NCBI GenBank assembly: GCA_041677345.1
Contig: JBAYQE010000047.1
Span: forward strand, 1-19,245
DNA: 19,245 bases
Source of the DNA: JALOAT01 sp041677345
GTDB taxonomy: Bacteria; Pseudomonadota; Gammaproteobacteria; Thiohalomonadales; Thiohalomonadaceae
Direction: 5' to 3'
This document shows, piece after piece, positions 5,671 to 13,127 of the stretch. The translations under genes and the position numbers were made by a program. Position 1 is the first letter of the stretch. The number at the start of each line of letters is the position of its first letter. Under the pieces are notes generated by a model. That model saw only the letters and a program-made list of their open reading frames with translations, made no database searches and had not been told where the DNA came from.

Positions 5671-8200
5671 GGCACGCGCTCTCCTCTCTCGTTTTCAATG
5701 GGAACACGGCGCTGATGCGAAAACCGCGTCCTGGATGACTTTGTATTTCGAAGCGGCCGCCTGCCGCGAGCACGCGTTCACGCATGCCGAGCAGACCGAG
5801 TCCGCCGTGGGATGCCCCCTCCAGACCGAGGCCGTCATCGGCCACGGATACCGTGAGGTTGCGATCTTCCTGCTCGATGCACACCTCCACGCGGGTGGCA
5901 TGCGCATGCTTGATGACGTTGGTGATCGCCTCTTGTACCAAGCGATAGGCGGTGATCTGCACGGCTTCGGGGAAGGGTCCCAGCACATCGGGCATGGTGA
6001 GCGACCAGGCGATGTCGGGGTGGCGTGCGCGCCACTGCGCGACGATCTCGCGCAAGGCCTCGCCCAAACCGAGTTCATCGAGCATTTCGGGACGCAGACG
6101 CCGCATCATGTTGCGCACCACCTCGTAAACACGACTTGCCACTTCACCGATGGCCTGGCTACTGGCGAAGATGCGTGGCTCACGGTCGCGGCTCAGGCGG
6201 CAGATGGACTGGGCATCCGCACGTATGGCGGTGAGGCACTGGCCCAGTTCATCGTGCAGTTCACGCGCCAGGTGCGCGCGCTCACGCTCCTGGATTTCCA
6301 GCGATTCGCGCGCGAGACGGCGATTTTCCTCCAGCAGCGTCATGGTCTGCAGTTCGGCACGGTTGCGCTGAATGGCCGCGGTGATCACGCGCGCCGCCAC
6401 GCGCAACAGCGGGAAGTCACCCTCGTACCAGCGTTCCACGGCGTGCGCCTTGTAGAAGGCGATGATGCTCACCAGCACCTGTTCGGCAAACAACGGCACG
6501 AACACCGACGTGCCGCCGTCAGCGCCCGCAGGTCCCACCACCACATCGCCCTTGTACAATGCCGGCAGCGCGGCAAGCGCCTCATCCAGGTCAGGGTGCG
6601 GACCCTGTTCACAGCAGCCTGCATACCAGTCCACGGTCAGGGCCGTGGTCTTGGTGAGGCGCAGCAGATAGGCACAGTCTGCCTGCATCAGGGCCGCCAG
6701 TTCGGCCAGGCCCTCGCGGATGGCGTGTTCAATGTCGTCGCGCGCCACGAATCGTGACGAGATGGAAGACAGCGCACGCGCGGCCATGAGCTGGGAACGA
6801 TGCGTTTCCTCATTGCGACGGCGTTCGCTGATGTCGCGAGCGAACAGGCAGAAGTATTCCGCACCCTCGTACACCAACGCGTTAGCCGTGATTTCCACCG
6901 GCAAGGTGCTGTGATCGCGCCGGCGCAGCTGTGATTCGAAGGTGATGGAGCCGGGGCCTTGCACGGTGTTGAGCAGCCTGGCGGCCTTCTCGTCCTGGGT
7001 GACAGCGGTGAAATCACGGCCGACGATCTGTTCGCGCGAGCAGCCCAGGAGGTTACACGCGGCGTCGTTGATGTAAACCAGGCGGCGCGCGGCATCGGTC
7101 CAGATGACGGCGTCGGCCGCGTGGTCCACCGCGAACTGGGTGAAGCGCAGGGCCTGGTTGGCGCGCGCCAGCTCCGCCGTGCGCTCCGTCACGCGCGCCT
7201 CCAGTTCATTGGTGGCGCGGCGCAGCGCCTCTTCGGCGGCTTTACGCTCGGTGATGTCCTGCAGGGTACCGGCCATGCGTAGCGGCGTGCCCGCGGCATC
7301 GTAGGTGACGACGCCTTCGGCCTGCACCGTGCGTAGCTGGCCATCGGGGTGCAGCACGCGCAGGTCCAGCCGGTAGGGTTCTCGTTGTTTCAGCGCAACT
7401 TCCAGGGCGGCTTTCACCTGGGGTCGGTCGTCCTGGTGCACGCGGGCCAGGAATTGCTCGACACTGGGTCCGAACTGGTGGGGGGCGAGGCCAAGGATAC
7501 GGAACACCTCATCGGACCAGTAGAGCTGGTCGTGCACCATGTCCCAATCCCAGCTGCCGATGTGGGCGATGCGCTGGGCTTCGGCCAGACGCGCCTCGCT
7601 GCGCACCAGTGCTTCGTTGGTGGTGCGCAGGGCCGCGGTGCGCAACACGATGCGGCGCTCCATCTCGTCGCGGGCGTTACGGAGGGCGCGCTCCGCGCGT
7701 TTTTGTGCGGTGAGGTCCGCACCCATGGCAACTACCTGCGCGATGCCGCCGCTACCGTCGGGTACGGCCGTTTCGGTCCAGGCGACCTGGCGCACATCGC
7801 CGCCGGGTGTATGCCAGCGGTTGAGGTATTGGCGCGGATAGGTGGCGAGCGTGGCCTCCCGGAAGGCATCCCGCAGCCCCGCCGCGTCCACCTCATCCAC
7901 CAGCACCTCCCAGACGAAACGCCCGCGTACCGCCTCGGGCGCGAGGCCGCTCAGCACCTGGGCCGCGCGGTTGAAACGCAGGACCCGGCCGGCGGGGTCG
8001 AGCACCAGCACCAGTGCAGGCACGTGCTCGAACAAGGCCTCACCCAAACCATCGGCCGCTGCGGAGGCTTCCCGGGCAGACACGGCACGTTCGCTCACCG
8101 TGGATTCAGTGCAGGCACCGGCCGCACTTGTGCGCTGCGCACCGCGGCGCGCGAGTCCACGCCACAGCCATGCCATCAGTGCCCAATGCCCTGCGCTCAT
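5657..8200 (-). CDS. Multi-PAS/GAF sensor histidine kinase (HisKA_3, NarX-type transmitter)
   Basis: The 847-residue protein appears soluble; no confident membrane segment is present, only a weakly hydrophobic start. Domains in order: PAS about 55-165 (EHVPALVLVLDPAGRVLRFN), PAS/PAC about 205-320 (IGSWDWD...LQDITERK), PAS about 350-460 (DAVIWTDAARRLVYIN...LFARDISER), GAF-like about 478-615, HisKA_3 about 635-705 with phospho-acceptor H649 (ARELHDELGQ), and HATPase_c about 745-837 with N761 (QEAITNVIKHA), VADDGLGL and GLGLLGMRER. Coiled-coil-like linkers follow the first and second PAS domains. It should autophosphorylate and pass phosphate to the adjacent regulator. Its start overlaps the DUF2835 gene by 4 bp (ATGA). 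The ligand is unknown; C529-C530 and other cysteines lie in the GAF region, but no haem or Fe-S motif is clear. Confidence 0.93.
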   Translation of the reverse strand: MSAGHWALMAWLWRGLARRGAQRTSAAGACTESTVSERAVSAREASAAADGLGEALFEHVPALVLVLDPAGRVLRFNRAAQVLSGLAPEAVRGRFVWEVLVDEVDAAGLRDAFREATLATYPRQYLNRWHTPGGDVRQVAWTETAVPDGSGGIAQVVAMGADLTAQKRAERALRNARDEMERRIVLRTAALRTTNEALVRSEARLAEAQRIAHIGSWDWDMVHDQLYWSDEVFRILGLAPHQFGPSVEQFLARVHQDDRPQVKAALEVALKQREPYRLDLRVLHPDGQLRTVQAEGVVTYDAAGTPLRMAGTLQDITERKAAEEALRRATNELEARVTERTAELARANQALRFTQFAVDHAADAVIWTDAARRLVYINDAACNLLGCSREQIVGRDFTAVTQDEKAARLLNTVQGPGSITFESQLRRRDHSTLPVEITANALVYEGAEYFCLFARDISERRRNEETHRSQLMAARALSSISSRFVARDDIEHAIREGLAELAALMQADCAYLLRLTKTTALTVDWYAGCCEQGPHPDLDEALAALPALYKGDVVVGPAGADGGTSVFVPLFAEQVLVSIIAFYKAHAVERWYEGDFPLLRVAARVITAAIQRNRAELQTMTLLEENRRLARESLEIQERERAHLARELHDELGQCLTAIRADAQSICRLSRDREPRIFASSQAIGEVASRVYEVVRNMMRRLRPEMLDELGLGEALREIVAQWRARHPDIAWSLTMPDVLGPFPEAVQITAYRLVQEAITNVIKHAHATRVEVCIEQEDRNLTVSVADDGLGLEGASHGGLGLLGMRERVLAAGGRFEIQSHPGRGFRISAVFPLKTREESACHVGK

Positions 8201-8418
8201 GCCGACCTGCGAATATCCACAAAGCGAGACTGGGCATCGTAACGCAGAACGAACTCACCGCGTATGCCTTCGCGCGTGACGAAGGGCCTCAGTACGCGTG
8301 CTGGGAAGCGCACGCGGCGCCCGTCCACCGCCACTGCCCGGACCTCGGCAGCATCGCCCCGATACCAAGCAAGGAGTTGCTCGGGCAGGATGTGTAGGCG
8401 AAGGCGGATCTCGTTCAC
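8197..8418 (-). CDS. DUF2835 family protein
   Basis: The 73-residue product resembles the small gammaproteobacterial DUF2835 family, which has no known function. Recognisable segments are LPEQLLAWYRGDAAEVRAVA, DGRRVRFPARVLRPFVTREG and IRGEFVLRYDAQSRFVDIRR. The predicted start is GTG (8418), because an in-frame stop lies a short way upstream and no ATG fits. The stop overlaps the kinase start as ATGA, so kinase translation is probably coupled to this gene. It lies 70 bp downstream of the 96-aa unknown on the same strand. It could be an accessory of the two-component system, but the overlap is the only evidence for that. Confidence 0.8.
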   Translation of the reverse strand: MNEIRLRLHILPEQLLAWYRGDAAEVRAVAVDGRRVRFPARVLRPFVTREGIRGEFVLRYDAQSRFVDIRRSA

Positions 8419-8488
8419 GGCGGTGTTCAGGACGAAGTGGCTGGCCCCCTACGGACCATCCGGCCTACGGATATCCGTGGATCTGCGG

Positions 8489-8779
8489 TCATTTGTCTTT
8501 GTTCATGCGCCCGATGCTGGTAATGGGGACCACCACGTCACCCTGCGGGCGCCTCTCATCGGTGAAATGCGGGCGTGCCTGGTCACTGCGGCCTGCCGCG
8601 TTGGCCAGTTCCCTCTCACGTTCGCTGATGAGCACCAGGCACAGACGCATGTCATCAATGGTCTGCTCACTCAGTGGATGGCGCATGCCGGGCTGGGTGG
8701 CTGTGTCGCGGGCGACGCTGGCCAGGACCTGCTTCATGACGCGCAGGATGCGCTCCTCGCGGGAAAGTTCTTCACCCAT
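8489..8779 (-). CDS. Conserved-looking small protein of unknown function (96 aa)
   Basis: I cannot assign a family. The product starts MGEELSREERILRVMKQVLA, continues with a charged, mainly helical stretch (LSEQTIDDMRLCLVLISERERELA), and ends in a basic tail (SIGRMNKDK). There is no signal peptide or membrane segment. A good Shine-Dalgarno (CCGGAG, about 6 nt before ATG 8779) supports this start over the longer frame that opens at 8938, which would overlap the divergent thioredoxin-like gene. It heads the minus-strand block with DUF2835, the kinase and the regulator, and may share their transcript. Confidence 0.75.
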   Translation of the reverse strand: MGEELSREERILRVMKQVLASVARDTATQPGMRHPLSEQTIDDMRLCLVLISERERELANAAGRSDQARPHFTDERRPQGDVVVPITSIGRMNKDK

Positions 8780-8904
8780 GATTTCTCCGGAAATTTCAGA
8801 GGGCGGACAGGGCGGCAGTGTACACCACAACCCGCGCGTCCAAGCCGATATACTGCGCACGCCGGCAAGCACGCTATGCTCGCCCCAAACCTCGGAGAGA
8901 CCAC

Positions 8905-9543
8905 ATGCAGCCACCCGACGCCCTGCTTCTTGTCGCACCCGGCTGCCCCCACTGTCCCGGTGTGCTCGATGCCCTGGGTACCCTGGTGAAGGAGGGCGTG
9001 ATCGGCCGTCTGGAAGTGGTGAACGTGGCCGTACACCCGCAGTTGGCGGAAGACCTGGGCGTGCGTGGCGTACCTTTCACCCGCCTCGGCCCGTTCGAAC
9101 TGGATGGTGCACGTACCGCCGCGGAACTGCGCCGCTGGGCCGGGCTCGCCGCCCGACCCGACGGCATGGCCGAGTACCTGCAACAGATGCTCGCCGAGGG
9201 TGGACTGGCCAAAGTGGAGGCGGTGCTGGCGGCGGAACCTGCCCATTTCCCGCTGCTGCTCGGGCTGCTGGAGGATCCGGAACTGCCCCTGCAGGTGCGC
9301 CTCGGCATCGGTGCGGTCATCGAAGGCCTGGCGGGCACGTCCGCACTGCAGCAGGCCATCCCCCTGCTCACGCGCCTCACCAGCCATGGGGACCATCGTG
9401 TGCGTTGCGATGCCTGCCATTTCCTTGGGCTGACCCTGAGCCCCGATGTGCGCCCCATACTGGAGTCGTGTCGAGCCGATCCCCACCCCGAGGTACGTGA
9501 AATCGCCACGGAGGCCCTGGAGGCCTTGGTGGCCGATAGCTGA
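8905..9543 (+). CDS. Thioredoxin-fold protein with C-terminal HEAT-like repeats
   Basis: The 212-residue protein has two parts. Residues 1-90 have a thioredoxin-like fold: LLLVAPGCPHCPGV carries a CPHC redox motif (C14, C17), followed by a strand-helix pattern and GVRGVPFTRLG with the cis-proline at P57. Residues about 100-212 are helical and look like HEAT repeats: LPLQVRLGIGAVIEGL, DHRVRCDACHFLGL and HPEVREIATEALEAL. C168 and C171 form a second CxxC-like pair inside the HEAT part. There is no signal peptide, so a cytoplasmic dithiol-disulfide role is likely; a partner is unknown. GGAGAG before ATG 8905 supports the start. It is divergent from the 96-aa gene and is followed by the lipoprotein gene. 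Confidence 0.8.
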   Translation: MQPPDALLLVAPGCPHCPGVLDALGTLVKEGVIGRLEVVNVAVHPQLAEDLGVRGVPFTRLGPFELDGARTAAELRRWAGLAARPDGMAEYLQQMLAEGGLAKVEAVLAAEPAHFPLLLGLLEDPELPLQVRLGIGAVIEGLAGTSALQQAIPLLTRLTSHGDHRVRCDACHFLGLTLSPDVRPILESCRADPHPEVREIATEALEALVADS

Positions 9544-9642
9544 AATCAGCGCCGGGGCTGTCGGGACTCTCGTTCGCAGGCTGTCCCCCCGGTTCCGCGC
9601 GTCCGATACTTCTCCCAGGCCCACGCGCCAAAGGAGTCCGTC

Positions 9643-10173
9643 ATGCGTGCGATTTTCACCCTGCTCTCCGCCCTCGCCCTCACCGCCTGCGCCGTGCACT
9701 CGGCCGATCCTGACTCACCGTATTACCTGCTGCCCACGGGCAGCACGGCCGTACTCGAACAGCCGGTCCGCATCCCGTCGCCCGGGGTGAGCGTATGGAT
9801 CCAGGACGGGCGGGTGGGTACCGGCCGTGACCACTATCGCCCTGCCTGCAAACTGGAGATGTGGACCCGCCCCGACCACGGCCGTACCGTGGAGCCGGAC
9901 ACGTTCCGGGTCAGCCGCGTCGATCGCAATCAGATGCAGGTCGCATTTGACACGGGGGTGCGCAAGGTCGTGTTCGATCAGGCCGACGATAGTGCCACTG
10001 CATATGAGATGGAGACACGCATCTATCTGGCATCGGAGCGCCAGCCCGAGGTCTATCGGCTGGTCTGCACCCACTGGTCAGGCGGAGTGGGCAGCAGCGA
10101 TTTCCCGCAACACCTCTCCATCAATCAGATAAGGGGTACACTCGAGGGCATCTTCCGGCTGGAACTGCCCTGA
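9643..10173 (+). CDS. Putative lipoprotein of unknown function
   Basis: The 176-residue product starts with a lipoprotein signal peptide, MRAIFTLLSALALTAC, with the lipobox cysteine at C16. After C16 come AVHSADP, so outer-membrane sorting is more likely than inner-membrane retention by the Asp+2 rule. The mature part has mixed beta-rich segments (VSVWIQDGRVGTGRDHYRP, CKLEMWTRPD) and later cysteines (CKLEMW, LVCTHW) that could form a disulfide. I recognise no domain. A clear AAAGGAG lies 7 nt before ATG 9643. It precedes the NfeD gene by 25 bp, so the three genes may be co-transcribed. Confidence 0.8.
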   Translation: MRAIFTLLSALALTACAVHSADPDSPYYLLPTGSTAVLEQPVRIPSPGVSVWIQDGRVGTGRDHYRPACKLEMWTRPDHGRTVEPDTFRVSRVDRNQMQVAFDTGVRKVVFDQADDSATAYEMETRIYLASERQPEVYRLVCTHWSGGVGSSDFPQHLSINQIRGTLEGIFRLELP

Positions 10174-10198
10174 ATCATCGGGCGGGTCAGGAGGACCC

Positions 10199-11581
10199 AT
10201 GCTCAAAGCCACGCGCCTGCTACGCCACGGTGTCTCCATGCTGCTGGCACTGGTGGCCCTCGCGGCCGCCCAGACCGTGCCGGAACGCTTCGGCATGCGC
10301 CTGGACATCCAGGGCGCCATCGGCCCGGCCACCAGCGATTATGTGCAGCGCGGCCTGCGCCGGGCCGCAGAGGACGGCGCGCACGTCGTCATCCTGCGCA
10401 TGGACACCCCGGGCGGGCTCGACCTCTCCATGCGCGACATCATCCGCGACATCCTCGCCTCGCCGGTACCCGTTGTAGCCTGGGTGGCACCAAATGGCGC
10501 GCGCGCCGCCAGCGCCGGCACCTACATCCTCTATGCCAGCCATGTGGCCGCCATGGCGCCGGCAACCAACCTGGGTGCAGCCACCCCCGTGCAGATCGGC
10601 GGCCAGAATCCCCTGCCCGAGCCCAGCGGGGAGCCAAGCCCGAAAGACGCGCCGCAGGCCGAAGATCCCGCGCCGCCAAGTGGTGACGCCATGCGCCACA
10701 AGGTCATCAACGACGCCGTGGCCTACATCCGCGGCCTTGCACGGCTGCGCGACCGCAACGCCGATTGGGCGGAAAAGGCGGTGCGCGAGGCCGCCAGCCT
10801 GGAATCCACCCAGGCCCTGGAACTGAACGTCATCGACCTGCTCGCCACCGATCAGGAAGAACTGCTGACAAGACTGCATGGGCGCAAGGTCGAGGTGCTG
10901 GGCGAGGAACGCACGCTGCAGACCAAGGACCTGCGCATCGAGGTCATGGCGCCCGACTGGCGCGCGCGCCTGCTCGCCGTCATCACCGACCCCAACGTGG
11001 CCTACATTCTCATGATCATCGGGATCTACGGCCTCATCCTGGAATTCAGCAACCCGGGCACCATCGTCGCCGGCGTGGTAGGAGCCATCTGCCTGATCCT
11101 GGCCCTGTTCGCCTTTCAGGCCCTGCCCATCAACTACGCGGGCGTGGGTCTCATCCTGCTCGGCATCGCACTCATGGTGGGCGAGGCCTTCACGCCCAGC
11201 TTCGGTGCACTCGGCATCGGCGGCGTGGTGGCCTTCACCATCGGCTCGGTGATCCTCATTGACACCGATGCACCAGGTTTCGGCATCGATCCGGCGCTCA
11301 TCGGCGCGGTGGCCCTCGCCAGCGCCCTGCTCTTCGGGCTGGTGCTACACCTGTTCTTCCGCGCGCGCCGCCGGCCGGTGGTGAGCGGTGCCGAGGCGCT
11401 GGTGGGTGCCGACGCCGTGGCCGTGGACGATTTCACCGAGACGGGACACGTGCGCCTGCACGGCGAGCTCTGGCGCGCGCGCACGCAGGCGCCGGTGCAG
11501 AAAGGGCAACGGCTGCGCGTCACACACATCGAAGGGCTCACCGTCGAGGTGGAGCCGCACACGAAGGCCAAGGGAGGTTAG
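10199..11581 (+). CDS. NfeD-family membrane serine protease (ClpP-class N-terminal domain)
   Basis: The 460-residue long-form NfeD has a signal peptide or anchor (MLLALVALAAAQT) and a ClpP-like protease domain (about 30-230). The nucleophile is S105 in GARAASAGTYILYA, and the likely general-base lysine is K168 in MRHKVINDAVAYIRG; both correspond to the Ser-Lys dyad known in archaeal PH1510. Four or five membrane segments follow between about 268 and 388, and a C-terminal OB-like NfeD domain at about 395-455 (ALVGADAVAVDDFTETGHVRLHG). Long NfeD proteins pair with stomatin/slipin partners and cleave them in the archaeal system; here the slipin gene starts 2 nt after this stop. GGAGGA precedes ATG 10199. 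An alanine/proline-rich insert lies at about 137-163. Confidence 0.93.
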   Translation: MLKATRLLRHGVSMLLALVALAAAQTVPERFGMRLDIQGAIGPATSDYVQRGLRRAAEDGAHVVILRMDTPGGLDLSMRDIIRDILASPVPVVAWVAPNGARAASAGTYILYASHVAAMAPATNLGAATPVQIGGQNPLPEPSGEPSPKDAPQAEDPAPPSGDAMRHKVINDAVAYIRGLARLRDRNADWAEKAVREAASLESTQALELNVIDLLATDQEELLTRLHGRKVEVLGEERTLQTKDLRIEVMAPDWRARLLAVITDPNVAYILMIIGIYGLILEFSNPGTIVAGVVGAICLILALFAFQALPINYAGVGLILLGIALMVGEAFTPSFGALGIGGVVAFTIGSVILIDTDAPGFGIDPALIGAVALASALLFGLVLHLFFRARRRPVVSGAEALVGADAVAVDDFTETGHVRLHGELWRARTQAPVQKGQRLRVTHIEGLTVEVEPHTKAKGG

Positions 11582-11583
11582 TC

Positions 11584-12336
11584 ATGGTCAGTTACTTCGG
11601 ATGGCTGCTGATCGGTTTCCTGGTCGTGCTCGTGATGAGCGCGATACGGATCCTGCGCGAATATGAGCGCGGGGTAGTGTTCATGCTCGGGCGCTTCTAT
11701 GCGGTTAAGGGGCCTGGCCTCATCATTCTCATCCCGGGCATCCAGCAGATGGTGCGCGTGGACCTGCGCACCATCGTCATGGACGTGCCCACCCAGGACG
11801 TGATCTCCCGCGACAACGTCTCGGTGAAGGTGAATGCCGTCATCTACTTCCGGGTGGTGGATGCACAGCGCGCCATCATCCAGGTGGAGAACTTCTTCGA
11901 AGCCACCTCGCAACTGGCCCAGACCACGTTGCGTTCCGTGCTCGGCCAGCACGAGCTGGACGAGATGCTGGCCGAGCGTGAGAAGCTCAACACCGATATC
12001 CAGAACATCCTCGACGAGCAGACCGATGCCTGGGGCATCAAGGTCTCCAATGTGGAGATCAAGCACGTGGACCTGGACGAATCCATGGTGCGCGCCATTG
12101 CCAGACAGGCCGAGGCCGAGCGCGTGCGCCGCGCCAAGGTCATCCACGCCGAGGGCGAGTTGCAGGCCTCCCAGAAATTGCTGGATGCGGCACGGATACT
12201 GGTGGAACAACCCCAGGCCATGCAACTGCGCTACCTGCAGACCCTCACCGACATCGCCGGCGAAAAGAATTCCACCATCGTCTTCCCGCTGCCCATGGAC
12301 CTCATCGAACCGCTGCTCAACAAGCTCAAGAGGTGA
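11584..12336 (+). CDS. Slipin / stomatin-like SPFH-domain protein
   Basis: The 250-residue protein has one N-terminal membrane segment (WLLIGFLVVLVMSAIRIL) followed by an SPFH/PHB domain: REYERGVVFMLGRF, GPGLIILIPGIQQMVRVDLR, VPTQDVISRDNVSVKVNAVIYFRV and EQTDAWGIKVSNVEIKHVDL. It ends in a charged helix and the slipin-type tail (QLRYLQTLTDIAGEKNSTIVFPLPMDL). Such proteins form oligomeric membrane microdomain scaffolds. The start is fixed by GGGAGG 8 nt upstream inside the end of the NfeD gene, and the two are surely one operon. Length fits the prokaryotic slipin family. A repeat element begins 5 nt after the stop. Confidence 0.95.
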   Translation: MVSYFGWLLIGFLVVLVMSAIRILREYERGVVFMLGRFYAVKGPGLIILIPGIQQMVRVDLRTIVMDVPTQDVISRDNVSVKVNAVIYFRVVDAQRAIIQVENFFEATSQLAQTTLRSVLGQHELDEMLAEREKLNTDIQNILDEQTDAWGIKVSNVEIKHVDLDESMVRAIARQAEAERVRRAKVIHAEGELQASQKLLDAARILVEQPQAMQLRYLQTLTDIAGEKNSTIVFPLPMDLIEPLLNKLKR

Positions 12337-12340
12337 AGGT

Positions 12341-12608
12341 AAACGCGGAGGACGCGGAGGCGCGGAGGACGCGGAGATTGATTCGTGTATCCGCAGCTCG
12401 TGTGCTCAAGGCGGCGGCCTGGTGACGGACCGGGAAAAGCAAGAACCACGGAGGCCACGGAGAAAAGCCATCATTCTTCTTCTCCGTGGCCTCCGTGGTT
12501 GATGCTTCCACCTTTGCCGTCGCGAGGCGCGGGACGAGATAAATAGCAGAAGATTCACCCGGGATAATTCTTCTCTGCGTCCTCCGCGTCCTCCGCGTCC
12601 TCCGCGTT
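12341..12608. repeat. Inverted-repeat element, ACGCGGAGG-type arms, enclosing a second element
   Basis: The left arm (12341-12379) has four units (ACGCGGAGG, ACGCGGAGG, CGCGGAGG, ACGCGGAGA). The right arm (12571-12608) read in reverse has four units (three ACGCGGAGG and ACGCAGAGA). Both inner ends finish in AGAGA or GGAGA and both outer ends in AACGCGG. The loop contains a separate inverted repeat (12444-12500). It fills most of the 348-bp gap between slipin and the cysteine-rich gene, where no other gene is seen. Confidence 0.85.
12444..12500. repeat. Nested perfect 21-bp inverted repeat, CCACGGAGG type
   Basis: The 21 nt at 12444-12464 (beginning AACCACGGAGGCCACGG) are the exact reverse complement of 12480-12500, with a 15-nt loop. 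Each arm is two 9-nt units (CCACGGAGG, CCACGGAGA). It would form a very stable hairpin in RNA or a cruciform in DNA. It lies inside the loop of the 12341-12608 element. Confidence 0.9.
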
Positions 12609-12646
12609 GTCGTCGGTTAAGGGCCCTATTCCCTAGTGATGCGCTC

Positions 12647-12655
12647 TGGTAATAT
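12647..12655 (+). promoter_or_regulatory. Possible extended -10 promoter for the cysteine-rich gene
   Basis: TGGTAATAT (12647-12655) fits an extended -10 element (TGn + TAATAT). It would place transcription start about 20 nt before the start codon at 12685. No good -35 box lies 17 nt upstream, which is tolerated for extended -10 promoters. It lies just outside the repeat element. Confidence 0.35.
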
Positions 12656-12684
12656 GCTGCGCCAGTGAAACGCGCGAGTCAGTG

Positions 12685-13122
12685 ATGGACGAGAACGAAT
12701 TCAGGAATGCCTACCGCGATGTCAACGAGCGCCCCTGCCCATTCGGCAAGGCCGTACTCACGGGCTGCGCGCAGTGCTCGCGTGCGCAGAAGGTGCTCAT
12801 CGCCGAGCGCGAGGCCATCACCTGCCTGTCTCCCTCGGCCCACACCCGTTGTGTGGCCCTCATACCGGCGTGGCGCGAAAAGGCCCTGTTCGCGCTCAGG
12901 CTCACCCATGTGGCCGACAAGCTGCCCCACGGCAAGGAGATCAAGGTGCAATGCGGCGGCCTGGCCGGCCTTGCCCAGGCCATGGCCGAAGCGGCCCCCG
13001 TCAGCGACATCCACGCCCTGCTCGAGCACGCCCTCACCCGCTTCGGCGACGCCGACCACCTGCCCTACACTGAGATGATGAAAAGCGTGGTCAGCTACCG
13101 ACCGCGCCGGAAAAACTGTTGA
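12685..13122 (+). CDS. Cysteine-rich protein of unknown function (145 aa)
   Basis: I do not recognise a named family. The N-terminal half has a cluster of cysteines: C18 (ERPCPFGKA), C28 and C31 (TGCAQCSRA), C47 (ITCLSP) and C56 (HTRCVAL). C90 (KVQCGGL) and the terminal C145 follow. The spacing C-x9-C-x2-C-x15-C-x8-C could bind an Fe-S cluster or zinc; this is inference. The rest looks helical (REKALFALRLTHVADKL, then ALLEHALTRFGDADHLPYTEMMKSVV). There is no signal peptide or membrane segment, so it is probably cytoplasmic. A GTG codon directly precedes ATG 12685 and either could be the start; the Shine-Dalgarno is weak. It is flanked on both sides by repeat elements and convergent with the ZIP gene. 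Confidence 0.8.
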   Translation: MDENEFRNAYRDVNERPCPFGKAVLTGCAQCSRAQKVLIAEREAITCLSPSAHTRCVALIPAWREKALFALRLTHVADKLPHGKEIKVQCGGLAGLAQAMAEAAPVSDIHALLEHALTRFGDADHLPYTEMMKSVVSYRPRRKNC

Positions 13123-13127
13123 CCTGA

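Noticed and set aside
5642..8242. Long plus-strand frames (371 and 297 codons) opposite the histidine kinase
   Set aside because: They lie wholly or almost wholly over the kinase, whose PAS, H-box and ATPase motifs are intact; no domain is visible in the antisense frames.
8461..8480. ACGGATATCCGT palindrome (8467-8478) as an operator
   Set aside because: A single 12-bp palindrome just past the stop codon of the 96-aa gene; no second copy or regulator supports an operator.
8734..9699. 321-codon minus-strand frame over the thioredoxin-HEAT gene
   Set aside because: Composition is shadow-like, it has no recognisable domain, and it covers a gene with CPHC, cis-proline and a good Shine-Dalgarno.
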